From an uncultured Verrucomicrobiota bacterium (GTDB taxonomy: Bacteria; Verrucomicrobiota; Verrucomicrobiia; Limisphaerales; UBA9464): a DNA stretch of 64,000 nucleotides. Shown here in pieces: positions 38,851 to 46,944 of this stretch. The position numbers were made by a program, and so were the translations under genes. How positions within the stretch are numbered: the stretch's first letter is position 1; each line of letters begins with the position of its first letter. Location of the stretch: contig CAIVQH010000019.1 in NCBI GenBank assembly GCA_903907995.1, positions 186,001-250,000 on the forward strand. The letters run 5' to 3'. The notes beneath the pieces were generated by a model. The model saw only the letters and a program-made list of their open reading frames with translations. It ran no database searches and was not told the origin of the DNA.

Positions 38851-40113
38851 TCAGGCATCGGAAAGTTTTTCCTGGGGAAGAAGCAACGCCAGGAAAGCGG
38901 CGGGAACGAACAGAAAACCCGCATAGAAGAGCGCTGACCGGACGTCGACACTCGTTGTGAAGATCCCGAAAAACACCACGCCGGCGGCGGACACGATGCG
39001 GCCGAAATTATAGCAGAAGCCCGCGCCGGTTGTGCGTAGTAAAACGGGGAAGAGCGGGGGCAGGCACATGGTGAACAGGCCGAACACGCCCTGACACGCA
39101 CCGATCAACACCAGCCAGATGCGCAGCGCCGCCCAGGTGGGCTGCTCCGCGTAGGCCGCGATCATGAAGACTCCATACGCGGCGAGCATTCCGACCATGG
39201 TGCGCTTGTAGCCGAACAGTGAGGCAAGCCAGCCGGCGAGATAGTTGCCGACGACCGAGCCGACCATCAGGAGGAAGAGCGCGACGGTGGCGTAACGGTT
39301 CTGCTCGGGCGCGGAGAGCATGAGCACTTCGGGCAGCTTCCGCACGTGGGATTGCTGCCAGAACATGAAGGTCCAGTGGGCGGTGAGCGAGATTGCACAA
39401 ATGGCGAGCACCGGCCAGGTGACCTTGGCCACCTCGCCCCGGAACAGGTCCATGATGCCGGGCATGGCGACCTTGGATTTGCCGCGGGCCGCATGCCATT
39501 CATCAGGCTCGGGTACATGCCGGCGAATCCAGAGGACCAGCAGCGCGGGCAGTATGCCCACGAGAAAGATGGTCCGGGGCGGCTGCTTCTCGAGCAGCCA
39601 GCCGAAAAAGCAGGCCAGTACGACGCCGAGATTTACAGCGGTCTGCAAGGTGGCCGCGATCCAGGGACGCCACTGCTTTGGCCAAGTTTCCGAAAGCAGG
39701 GAAGCGCCGACGGCCCATTCCCCGCCGATGCCGAGTGCGGCCAGGAAGCGGAAGATCAGGAGGTGCCACCATTCGTGGGCGAAGTAGCTCAGGCCGGTGC
39801 AGCCGGCGTAGGTCAGAATCGTGAGCGACAGGGCACGGGAACGCCCCAGTAGGTCGCCGAGCCGGCCGAAGAACGCGCCGCCGAGCGCCCAGCCGATGAG
39901 AAAGGCCGCCTGGATCAGGGCGCCGCGTTTACCCACGAGCGGGTCCGCCGGAGATTTCGCCAACAACAGCTCGGCCACAAACGGCGTGGCGACGAGCGTG
40001 TAGAGGTGCATGTCCAGCCCGTCGAAGAGCCAGCCCAGCCACGCGGCGAGGCCTGACTTCCATTGCTGCGTGGAGAGATCACGCAGGCGTGGGGCAGGGC
40101 GGGTGAGGTTCAT
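38851..40113 (-). CDS. MFS transporter, metabolite:H+ symporter-like
   Basis: 420 residues with 12 predicted membrane helices. The first helix contains GWLFDGLDMHLYTLV and the loop after helix 2 has the MFS motif GRLGDLLGRSRAL. GIGGEWAVGASLLSETWP in helix 5 is typical of the aromatic-acid/sialate/sugar-acid symporter group. The substrate is unknown. Single gene, same strand as the giant protein gene, 139 bp away. Confidence 0.9.
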   Translation of the reverse strand: MNLTRPAPRLRDLSTQQWKSGLAAWLGWLFDGLDMHLYTLVATPFVAELLLAKSPADPLVGKRGALIQAAFLIGWALGGAFFGRLGDLLGRSRALSLTILTYAGCTGLSYFAHEWWHLLIFRFLAALGIGGEWAVGASLLSETWPKQWRPWIAATLQTAVNLGVVLACFFGWLLEKQPPRTIFLVGILPALLVLWIRRHVPEPDEWHAARGKSKVAMPGIMDLFRGEVAKVTWPVLAICAISLTAHWTFMFWQQSHVRKLPEVLMLSAPEQNRYATVALFLLMVGSVVGNYLAGWLASLFGYKRTMVGMLAAYGVFMIAAYAEQPTWAALRIWLVLIGACQGVFGLFTMCLPPLFPVLLRTTGAGFCYNFGRIVSAAGVVFFGIFTTSVDVRSALFYAGFLFVPAAFLALLLPQEKLSDA

Positions 40114-40216
40114 CGGAAAAGCGGGCTGAGTGAATCAGAGCACACGCTTGGCGACCAACGGTTTTCCCACCTCAGTGTGACCTTGACCGAAAGCCAGCGG
40201 CAGCGGTGGAGCTGCC

Positions 40217-40993
40217 TTGAAGTTCGGAGTGACGAATCGCAGGGTTAGCCCGGTGCCGGATCACGATCCACGATTCAAATCGCTCTACGGGAAACCGAAG
40301 AAATTCTCGGACCCATACGGAGAATGCCCGAATGAAATCCAAAAAGAGCTCCTGGGAAAAAAGCCGGGTGAGATGGGATGGCGTGACTACTTCTGGATCT
40401 TCGCGGTCGGGGTGGCCCCGGTGACCTACGAGGAGGGTCTGTTCTTTCTGCCCGATGCATTTGACTGCCTTCGGCAAAACACAGATGGCGACGGCATTCA
40501 GATCGATTCCGGCGTGATTTGGTTCATATCCCATCATGCCGACCGGCTGAAGGCGGACGGCCTGTTGGCGGCCTGCCAGGGCGAAGTGGATCGGTGTTTC
40601 GCACACTGGACCCGTCAGTTCGTCGTCATTCACTTCGATCAGGCCGCCTGCGAGGCCAAAGGCTGGAGGCTGAAACGGTTCAACATCGTCGAGGACAGCC
40701 AGGTTCTATGCGAAACGATTGAAGCGTTGGTGCAGTGGGAAACCAACCGCGCTTGGGGCGAGTCCTTCATCGCCCGGTTGGCAGAATCGGAAAACGATCC
40801 CCTGCAATCCGCCTGGTTTCTGGAATATGCCCATGAGGCGACCTGTTGGGGGGAGTTCCATCAGTATCCGGAGAATCTTGGACGGGAGCGAGCCTTGCTC
40901 GAACGCCACGCCCGCATTGTCCTTGAATCAAAGGAGCTGTTCGACGTGCATCCGACCTATTGGGAGGACGTCTTTGATGGTCTCAATCTTTGA
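40217..40993 (+). CDS. Hypothetical cytoplasmic protein
   Basis: Up to 258 residues from a TTG at 40217; GTG codons at 40229 and 40251 are equally possible starts. No signal peptide or membrane segment. Acidic and Trp-rich, with GWRDYFWIFAVGVAPVTYEE in the middle and ERHARIVLESKELFDVHPTY near the end. No family recognised. GC is somewhat lower than in the neighbours. Confidence 0.65.
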   Translation: MKFGVTNRRVSPVPDHDPRFKSLYGKPKKFSDPYGECPNEIQKELLGKKPGEMGWRDYFWIFAVGVAPVTYEEGLFFLPDAFDCLRQNTDGDGIQIDSGVIWFISHHADRLKADGLLAACQGEVDRCFAHWTRQFVVIHFDQAACEAKGWRLKRFNIVEDSQVLCETIEALVQWETNRAWGESFIARLAESENDPLQSAWFLEYAHEATCWGEFHQYPENLGRERALLERHARIVLESKELFDVHPTYWEDVFDGLNL

Positions 40994-41053
40994 GTTTCCC
41001 CGCGCCGCGCTCTGCGTTCCCCATTTTCAATCGGGCATTGGCAGCGGCCCTGG

Positions 41054-41890
41054 TCACCTCAGTTTCACCCGTTTGCGACCGGCGTAGAGATTGAAGCGGC
41101 CATCCCGCAGAAAACCCACCAGCGTCTGGCCATTGGCCCGGGCAAATTCGACCGCGAGGGATGACGGCGCGGAAACCGCCGCGACCAGGGCGATCCCGGC
41201 GGCGAGCGCCTTCTGCATCAGCTCGAACGAGGTGCGCCCGCTGACCAGCAGCAGGTGGTCGCGGAGCGGCGTCAGTCCGTCGAGGAACGCGCGGCCGAGC
41301 ACCTTGTCCACCGCGTTATGCCGGCCCACATCTTCCCGGAGAACGAGCAACTCACCGGTGGCGGTAAACAGGGCGGCGGCGTGGAGTCCGCCGGTGGAGG
41401 CAAAGGTGGTCTGCGCGGCGCGCATCCTGTCGGGGAGAGCAAGCAGGGTTTCGGGCGCGACCGTGAACTCCGAGGTCACGCGAGGGAACTGGCCCCGCAC
41501 GGCGGCGATGCTCGCCTTGCCGCACAGGCCGCAGCTTGAGGACGCGAAGACGTGCCGGGTGAGCCGGGTGAAATCGACCTGCACCTCCGGGGCGAGGAGC
41601 ACATCCACGACATTTCCGGCGCGGTTGCGCGGCGAGGTCCGGATGTCCCGCACCTCGTCGCGCTGGCGGATGATTCCCTCGGTGACCAGGAATCCGATGG
41701 CCAGTTCCGGATCATGCCCCGGGGTGCGCATGGTCACGCTGACCGACCGGGAATCGACGCGGATTTCCAGCGGCTCTTCCGCCGCGAGTTGGTCGGTGGC
41801 GGTGACAGAACGGCCATCCTGCCAACGGATGATGCGGATGGGTTTCAATTGCTGGGCTGGGTTGAACCACGGTTGGCAGGTCTCGCGCAA
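41054..41890 (-). CDS. fdhD: Formate dehydrogenase accessory sulfurtransferase FdhD
   Basis: About 278 residues. FdhD moves sulfur from a cysteine desulfurase to the Mo/W cofactor of formate dehydrogenase. Signatures are AAEEPLEIRVDSRSVSVTMR, the catalytic cysteine loop SSCGLCGKAS, TGGLHAAALF and EDVGRHNAVDKVLG. There is no ATG near the family start. TTG at 41890 or 41848 are candidates, and the open frame farther upstream runs into an inverted repeat and is unlikely to be coding. No formate dehydrogenase gene is in the window. Confidence 0.92.
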   Translation of the reverse strand: MRETCQPWFNPAQQLKPIRIIRWQDGRSVTATDQLAAEEPLEIRVDSRSVSVTMRTPGHDPELAIGFLVTEGIIRQRDEVRDIRTSPRNRAGNVVDVLLAPEVQVDFTRLTRHVFASSSCGLCGKASIAAVRGQFPRVTSEFTVAPETLLALPDRMRAAQTTFASTGGLHAAALFTATGELLVLREDVGRHNAVDKVLGRAFLDGLTPLRDHLLLVSGRTSFELMQKALAAGIALVAAVSAPSSLAVEFARANGQTLVGFLRDGRFNLYAGRKRVKLR

Positions 41891-41912
41891 GGTTGCGGAG
41901 GGGAAGTGATTT

Positions 41913-42004
41913 AATTTGGAAAACAGGAAAGCAGGAAAGGGAGCGAAGCAATCAGGCCCATGGGTTTGGCAAACCTCAGCCGTTCCTTTCCTGTTTTCCA
42001 AATT
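41913..42004. repeat. Hairpin built from GGAAAACAGGAAAG words
   Basis: Perfect 19-bp arms AATTTGGAAAACAGGAAAG (41913-41931) and complement (41986-42004), with an extra GCAGGAAAGG copy next to the left arm. It lies between the divergent fdhD and DUF1080 genes. The same word builds the hairpin at 48334-48396. Confidence 0.92.
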
Positions 42005-42109
42005 CAAAATTCGGATCTGTTCCGACAATCGCCCGGTCGATTCTTTCTTTGCGGTCCGTCTTCGTTCCGATTCACACTGTCGGCGCATCTCACCTGTCCC
42101 CGAAGAATT

Positions 42110-42892
42110 ATGCCGACTTCACTGGCCCGTCGTTTCGCCCTGCTGATCGTGGCGGGAATCGTTTGCCACACCGCTGCCGTCATGGCGGCCGACGTGGGCG
42201 TTGGGGCGAAGCCCATTCGCGGCGCGGAGGTCATCATCGATGGCAGCCGCAAGCTGCTTGATGACAAGTGGACCTACTGGCAGGGGCCGCGCTTCGCCTC
42301 GTCGCTGCCGATCAAGTGGCCCATCGTGAATGACCCGGTCGATCCGGGCACGGTGGTCATGACCGATGACCGCGCGGCGGATGGCGGCAAATACGGCGCG
42401 GCCGACATCGTGACGAAAAAAGCCTATCGCGACTTCCGGCTGCACATCGAGTTCAACGTCGCCAAGGAGCACGGCAACAGCGGCGTCTATCTTCAGAACC
42501 GCTACGAGATCCAGATCTGCGAGGGCGACCGCACGAAGCATGGGATGGGCGCAGTGATCAACGAGACCGATTCGCCCTACGACGCGTTCAACGGCCTCGG
42601 CAAGTGGAACGCCTACGACATCGAGTTTCGCGCGGCGCGGTTCACCGACGGCAAGCTGACCGAGAAGGCGATGGTCACGATGTATTTCAACGGGAAGAAA
42701 GTGCATTCCAACGTCCACATCAGCCAGGTCTGGGGCGGTCCCAATTCCGGCGTGGATGGCGGCAATGACGAGGGCCGGGGCATCACTGACACGCCGCAGG
42801 GCCTGAAGCTGCAATGCGAGGGGCACGATGTGCGCTACCGCAATGCCTGGATCAAGGAGCTGAACCTGAAGGGCGCGGACACGGATTTTTGA
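42110..42892 (+). CDS. DUF1080 (3-keto-disaccharide hydrolase) domain protein
   Basis: 260 residues from ATG 42110, with a signal peptide ending near AVMAAD. One DUF1080 domain (concanavalin-like fold): DFRLHIEFNVAKEHGNSGVY, LQNRYEIQICEGD, GKWNAYDIEF and a C-terminal VRYRNAWIKEL. Family members act on 3-keto-glycosides in sugar catabolism and are greatly expanded in Planctomycetes and Verrucomicrobiota. Periplasmic or extracellular. The sequence upstream of the ATG is repeat DNA and not coding. Confidence 0.9.
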   Translation: MPTSLARRFALLIVAGIVCHTAAVMAADVGVGAKPIRGAEVIIDGSRKLLDDKWTYWQGPRFASSLPIKWPIVNDPVDPGTVVMTDDRAADGGKYGAADIVTKKAYRDFRLHIEFNVAKEHGNSGVYLQNRYEIQICEGDRTKHGMGAVINETDSPYDAFNGLGKWNAYDIEFRAARFTDGKLTEKAMVTMYFNGKKVHSNVHISQVWGGPNSGVDGGNDEGRGITDTPQGLKLQCEGHDVRYRNAWIKELNLKGADTDF

Positions 42893-42920
42893 ACCGCCGC
42901 CACCTTCGCCAGCACCCGGT

Positions 42921-43817
42921 TCAGCCCAGCACCGTGAGCAGGATGCCCAGCAGGACGCCGAAGATCGCGAAGAGCTTCTGTCGTCCGTGGTGTTCGCCAA
43001 ACCAGAGCACGCCGCCGGCAAACGCCACCAGCGTGCTGCCGCGCCGGAGGCTGGAGACCAGCGAGATCAGCGCGGCCGGGTCTCGTAGCGCGCTGAAATA
43101 GAGGAAATCGGCCACCAGCAGCGACAGCGCGAGCAGGAGGATGCTCCAGCGCCATTGGAATTCCCCGCGCGGCCACCAACGGAACTTCCAACCAGCCACA
43201 AACGGGATCAGCAGGCCTACCAGGTAGATACAGAACCAGGCCTGCACGGTGGCTGCGGTGAAGCCGGCCCGGGCCATCAGGAATTTGTCGTAGAGCGCGC
43301 TGACGGCGGCCAGCAAGGTCCCGAGGAACACCCAGCCGATCCACGGATTGCGGTGGAAGTGAATGCCTTCCTGACGCCCGGCGACGGAAAGCCCAATGAA
43401 AGAGGCGAGCGTGGTGGCCACGCCCAGGATTTCCAGTCCGGTCGGCCGTTCGTGGAGAAACAGCAACGCCCCGAAGAGCGTCCAGACCGGGCTGGTGGCG
43501 CGGATGGGCGAGGAAATGGAGACGGGCAGATGCTTCACCGCGAAGTAAACACAGGCCCATGAGGAACCGACGATCAGCGACTTGAGCAGCAGCAGGCCAT
43601 GTTGATGCCAGGTCAGCGCGCTGACGGTCAGAGCAGTTGGCCATGTGCCCGGAAGGAGCGCCTCAATCGCCATGAGCAGCAGCCAGACGGCGGCGCTGCT
43701 GAGGGTGCTCAGAAAGAGCACGGGCAGCACGGCATTGCCGCGGACGGCGTGTTTGGTGAAGACCTCGTACCCACCGAGAAAGACGGCGGAGACAAGGCTG
43801 GCAACGGCCCAGTGCAT
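42921..43817 (-). CDS. EamA/DMT family transporter
   Basis: 298 residues from ATG 43817-43815, ten membrane helices in two EamA halves (HLPVSISSPIRATSPVWTLF in the first; ALISLVSSLRRGSTLVAFAG in the second). A drug/metabolite transporter of unknown substrate. The frame stays open upstream through the TTCGAA-type repeat region, but that extension codes reiterated low-complexity peptide and was left out. Convergent with the DUF1080 gene (28 bp apart). Confidence 0.9.
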   Translation of the reverse strand: MHWAVASLVSAVFLGGYEVFTKHAVRGNAVLPVLFLSTLSSAAVWLLLMAIEALLPGTWPTALTVSALTWHQHGLLLLKSLIVGSSWACVYFAVKHLPVSISSPIRATSPVWTLFGALLFLHERPTGLEILGVATTLASFIGLSVAGRQEGIHFHRNPWIGWVFLGTLLAAVSALYDKFLMARAGFTAATVQAWFCIYLVGLLIPFVAGWKFRWWPRGEFQWRWSILLLALSLLVADFLYFSALRDPAALISLVSSLRRGSTLVAFAGGVLWFGEHHGRQKLFAIFGVLLGILLTVLG

Positions 43818-43868
43818 TCCCAAGCGCGTGGTTTGACCGGTTGCCGGGCGGCGGGCAAGAGCCAAGGG

Positions 43869-44008
43869 AATTTCGAATGCCGAATTTCGAGTTTCGAATG
43901 GAGGAATGCGGAACATCCGGCGGCCACGGCGTTCAGCATTCCCAATTCGAACTGCGGCACTCGAAACTTCGGCACTCGAAACTCGAAATTCGAAATTCGA
44001 AATTCAAA
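43869..44008. repeat. Inverted region of reiterated TTCGAAATT words
   Basis: Tandem GAATTTCGAA/TTTCGAATG words at about 43869-43901 face GGCACTCGAAAC and TCGAAATTCGAAATTCG words at 43945-44008, giving an imperfect long hairpin. It fills the space between the divergent EamA and YdcF-like genes, so both promoters must lie in or beside it. Same word as at 24496-24520. Confidence 0.85.
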
Positions 44009-44030
44009 CACCTCCGCCTACCCTCCGCAC

Positions 44031-44732
44031 ATGAGCGATCCGGACGGCCAAAAATGCTGGGGCCTGCTACGGCGACGCACGTGCGTGATACCGACGTGGC
44101 GCGGTTGGCTGGTGCTGATGGGCATGCTGACGTTGGTGGTAGTCGCCTTCGTTCGGGTTCTGCATCCGCTGCTCACGGTCAATCAGCCCATCCCCGCGGA
44201 TTTCCTCATCGTCGAGGGCTGGGGACCGGATTTCGTGATGAAAGCCTCCATCGACGAATTTCACCGGGGTGGCTACCGCCAGATGATTGTCACGGGTGGG
44301 CCGCTGGAAAAAGGTTCGCCCCTGATGCAGTACCGGACGACGGCCGACCTGGGGGCGGAGACCATCCGGGCGCTGGGCCTGACGACCAACGTGCTGGCAC
44401 TGCCCGCGCCCGAAGTCCCGAAGGACCGGACCTACACCTCCGCCCTGGTGCTGAAGCGCTGGTTTCATCAGCAAGGGCTGAACACGGTGCGGTTCAACGT
44501 GCTGACCATCGGCCCGCACGCCCGCCGGACCCGGATGATGTTCCGGAAAGCCTTCGAGGATGAGGCCGAGATCGGCATCATCGCCGTGCCTGACGAGCGC
44601 TACGATGAGCGGCACTGGTGGGCTTCCAGCCAAGGGTTCCGCGCGACCATTGATGAGTTGGTGGCCTACGTTTATGCCGTGACCCTTTTCCGGCGGACGG
44701 CCGAGGCTGATCTTCCGTTGGAACTCCATTAG
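44031..44732 (+). CDS. YdcF/DUF218 family membrane-anchored protein
   Basis: 233 residues from ATG 44031. One membrane helix (about residues 26-47, WLVLMGMLTLVVVAFV) is followed by a DUF218/SanA-like domain: PADFLIVEGWG, GGYRQMIVTGG and TYTSALVLKRWF. Homologues (SanA, ElyC, YdcF) act in envelope polysaccharide metabolism, but the exact reaction is not established. The start lies immediately downstream of the TTCGAA repeat region. Confidence 0.83.
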   Translation: MSDPDGQKCWGLLRRRTCVIPTWRGWLVLMGMLTLVVVAFVRVLHPLLTVNQPIPADFLIVEGWGPDFVMKASIDEFHRGGYRQMIVTGGPLEKGSPLMQYRTTADLGAETIRALGLTTNVLALPAPEVPKDRTYTSALVLKRWFHQQGLNTVRFNVLTIGPHARRTRMMFRKAFEDEAEIGIIAVPDERYDERHWWASSQGFRATIDELVAYVYAVTLFRRTAEADLPLELH

Positions 44733-44852
44733 CCGTAGAAACTTGGAGTGGATCCCCGGAATGGGGCAAAGACGCGGTTGACGTGTTTTCCTCCTAAAGG
44801 TTTTCCTGACTTCATCCGCAAAGTTAATGACACCCCGTGGTGTCTCTGTCCG

Positions 44853-46091
44853 ATGCAGCTCCAATGTGAAACCAAGACCGGCTACGTGCGGGCCGATATT
44901 GCCATCGCCTCCAATGGTGAGGTGCTGCCGATCGCACCAGAGGAGGCTCCGGGCTTGCCGGAGGATTTTGGGCGGCAACCTACGTCGGCGGCCGAGAAAA
45001 TGGTCGTCCCGGCTTCCACCGTCGTGGCCGAGTCCATCCGGCAACTGCTGCTGCTCCTGCCCGGTCGGACGGTCGCAACGCGGCTGGAGGATGGGAGCCT
45101 GCGTCTGATCCTGAAGCTGGACGAAGAAACCCTGGCCGCGACCGAGCCGGTGCTGCAGTCGCTGGCGATTTACCATGCGATTCCCGCCGCCCGGCCACCG
45201 GTGCCTGCGCCCATCGCGGTTCCCGCCCCTGTGCCGGTGCCCATCCCAGTGCCAGCGCCTGTGACGCTGTCCGCGCCAGCGCCCGTCTCCACCCCTGCTC
45301 CGGTGAAGGCACCGGTGCCAAAGCCTTTGCTGACGGCGCAGGTTCTGATCGTGGATGATGATCCGCTTTACCGCCTCCTGCTGCGCCGAATCCTGGAGCA
45401 GCTGCCCGAATGCCTCATCATTGAGGCCACAGGCGGACAGGAAGCGATTGAGCTCTTCAAAGGCGGCCTGGTGCCGGATCTGTGCCTGTCCGACATCACC
45501 ATGCCGGAGATGGACGGGTTGCAGCTGCTCCAGCGTATCCGGGTCATGCCCGGGCTGGCCCAGCTGAATGTCATCCTGTGCACCTCGACGACCGAGCGCG
45601 ACACGGTCCGCAAGGCGGCCGAGCTGAACGTGACCCGCTATCTGGTGAAGCCGTTCCAGCCCGCGATCGTACGGGAGCAGGTGCGCGAGCTGCTGGGCCA
45701 GATCATTGCCCGCCGCCGAAAGCAGTGGCACGAATTGCAGGAGCGCCTCGGACTCAGTGCCGAGGTCTGTGTCGAACTGGTGCGGCAGCTGGCCGCACAG
45801 ACCCGGGAAACGGTCACCTCGGTCCGCAGCCACCTTTCGGCGGGACGCAAGCACGCCGCGACCATGAAAGTCAGCACGCTCAAGGGCACCTCCAGCATCC
45901 TGCAGGACCCGGTGCTGACGGCGGCGATCCAGACCCTATACGACCGCCTGTGCGGCACGGATCTGACCTCGGCGATCGACAGCCTCGACGAGCTGGAGCT
46001 GGAGGGCAAACGGATCGAGGTCATGGCGGACAAGCTCGCCATGCTCGTCACCGGCCCGGTGACGCTCACGAAAGTGACGACGGCGGCATGA
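44853..46091 (+). CDS. CheY-like response regulator with Pro/Val linker
   Basis: 412 residues from ATG 44853. The N-terminal about 110 residues are unrecognised (MQLQCETKTGYVRADIAIAS). A linker of alternating Pro/Val/Ala follows (PAPIAVPAPVPVPIPVPAPV), then a receiver domain with VLIVDDDPLY, phospho-acceptor Asp in DLCLSDITMPEMDG and Lys in YLVKPF. The C-terminal 110 residues are helical with a possible HPt-like histidine region (GRKHAATMKVSTLKG). No DNA-binding domain, so it probably works by protein contacts. Confidence 0.83.
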   Translation: MQLQCETKTGYVRADIAIASNGEVLPIAPEEAPGLPEDFGRQPTSAAEKMVVPASTVVAESIRQLLLLLPGRTVATRLEDGSLRLILKLDEETLAATEPVLQSLAIYHAIPAARPPVPAPIAVPAPVPVPIPVPAPVTLSAPAPVSTPAPVKAPVPKPLLTAQVLIVDDDPLYRLLLRRILEQLPECLIIEATGGQEAIELFKGGLVPDLCLSDITMPEMDGLQLLQRIRVMPGLAQLNVILCTSTTERDTVRKAAELNVTRYLVKPFQPAIVREQVRELLGQIIARRRKQWHELQERLGLSAEVCVELVRQLAAQTRETVTSVRSHLSAGRKHAATMKVSTLKGTSSILQDPVLTAAIQTLYDRLCGTDLTSAIDSLDELELEGKRIEVMADKLAMLVTGPVTLTKVTTAA

Positions 46092-46094
46092 GGC

Positions 46095-46514
46095 AGGAGA
46101 CAGGAGCGGCCTTTCGGCCGGGAGTCAGGAGTCAGGAGGCGGAAACGGAGCGGGGGTGAACGAAGGAACGCGGCCCATCGGGTGTGTCCTCGCGAGCTGC
46201 TGCGGCCTGCATGGGAAGGGCCGTGTCGGTCCCGACGCGCAACGTGCTGCCGGCATCTTGCCGGCAGGGGCTTGACGAAGCCCGCGATGGGAGAGCATTC
46301 ACGCATCGGTCCGCACCGACGGGCAGCACGTTGGCCTTCGTGATCGTCCTCGGGAGCCGAGGCGGCCTAGGCCTAGGGTGGCCCGGCTCGCGCGGACGCT
46401 CGCCCCACCCAGATTATTTCTTTCGCAACCTCCTTCGGCAACGACGCACGGATTATTCGGGCCCGTCGTTCTCCTGACTCCTGACTTCCGGCCGAAAGGC
46501 CGCTCCTGTCTCCT
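46095..46514. repeat. Large nested inverted repeat filling a 500-bp intergenic region
   Basis: The 44-bp outer arms 46095-46138 and 46471-46514 match with one mismatch (AGGAGACAGGAGCGGCCTTT, then CGGCC and AGTCAGGAGTCAGGAG). Inside are a 12-bp inverted repeat (46240-46251/46322-46333), a hairpin CTGCCGGC-ATCTT-GCCGGCAG (46247-46267) and a 12-bp palindrome CCTAGGCCTAGG (46366-46377). No convincing gene occurs between 46092 and 46594. It separates the convergent response-regulator and rpsT genes. Confidence 0.9.
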
Positions 46515-46533
46515 CTCTCTCCAGACCAAAGCG

Positions 46534-46573
46534 GAAAGCGCGGCGTTCCTCAGGGAGGAAGCGCCGCGCTTTC
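46534..46573 (-). terminator. Terminator hairpin after rpsT
   Basis: GAAAGCGCGGCGTTCCTC pairs with its complement (46555-46573, one bulged base) around a 3-nt loop. It is 22 bp beyond the rpsT stop. On the minus strand a short T-rich stretch (CTTTCCGCTTT) follows. Confidence 0.7.
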
Positions 46574-46594
46574 GCGTCGGGCAGGGACTGCCGC

Positions 46595-46882
46595 TTACTT
46601 GGCGGCCGGAGCGGGCGTCGCCTTGGTCTTGTTCAGGCGAAGCTGAAGGCGGCTGCGCTTGCGGCTGGCCTTCTCCTTCTTGACGACGCCCACCTTGGCG
46701 GCCTTGTCAAAGGCGGAGGCGACATCGTTATAGGCCGCCTTGGCCTCATCGACCTTGCCGGCGTCGATCAGCACGAGATACTTCTTCTCGAGCGTCTTGA
46801 GGCGCGACTTGATCGACTTGTTGTGGGCGGCCTTGCGCGCATTGCTGCGGACGCGCTTTTCTGCGGACTTCGTATTCGGCAT
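46595..46882 (-). CDS. rpsT: 30S ribosomal protein S20
   Basis: 95 residues. Typical S20: MPNTKSAEKRVRSNARKAAH, KSIKSRLKTLEKK and a basic helical body. It binds 16S rRNA early in 30S assembly. The C-terminus is an Ala/Pro-rich tail. A promoter candidate lies at 46910-46937. Confidence 0.96.
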   Translation of the reverse strand: MPNTKSAEKRVRSNARKAAHNKSIKSRLKTLEKKYLVLIDAGKVDEAKAAYNDVASAFDKAAKVGVVKKEKASRKRSRLQLRLNKTKATPAPAAK

Positions 46883-46909
46883 AGCTTCTTACTTCAAAAT
46901 GGAGGCGGG

Positions 46910-46937
46910 ACGGTATCGACGCGAAACCGTTTGTCAA
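46910..46937 (-). promoter_or_regulatory. Candidate sigma70 promoter of rpsT
   Basis: Minus-strand consensus TTGACA (46937-46932), 16-nt spacer, then TACCGT (46915-46910), about 28 bp before the ATG. The -35 is perfect and the -10 weak. Confidence 0.55.
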
Positions 46938-46944
46938 CGCGTTG

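Noticed and set aside
41960-42109. N-terminal extension of the DUF1080 gene to 41960
   Set aside because: The extension runs through the GGAAAACAGG hairpin. The signal peptide starts at the ATG at 42110.
43599-44030. Extension of the YdcF-like gene to 43599
   Set aside because: It overlaps the divergent EamA gene and the TTCGAA repeats. The translation there is repetitive and unlike the family.
44067-45854. 595-codon minus-strand frame opposite the YdcF-like and response-regulator genes
   Set aside because: It spans two real genes and their intergenic gap and has no motif; a shadow.
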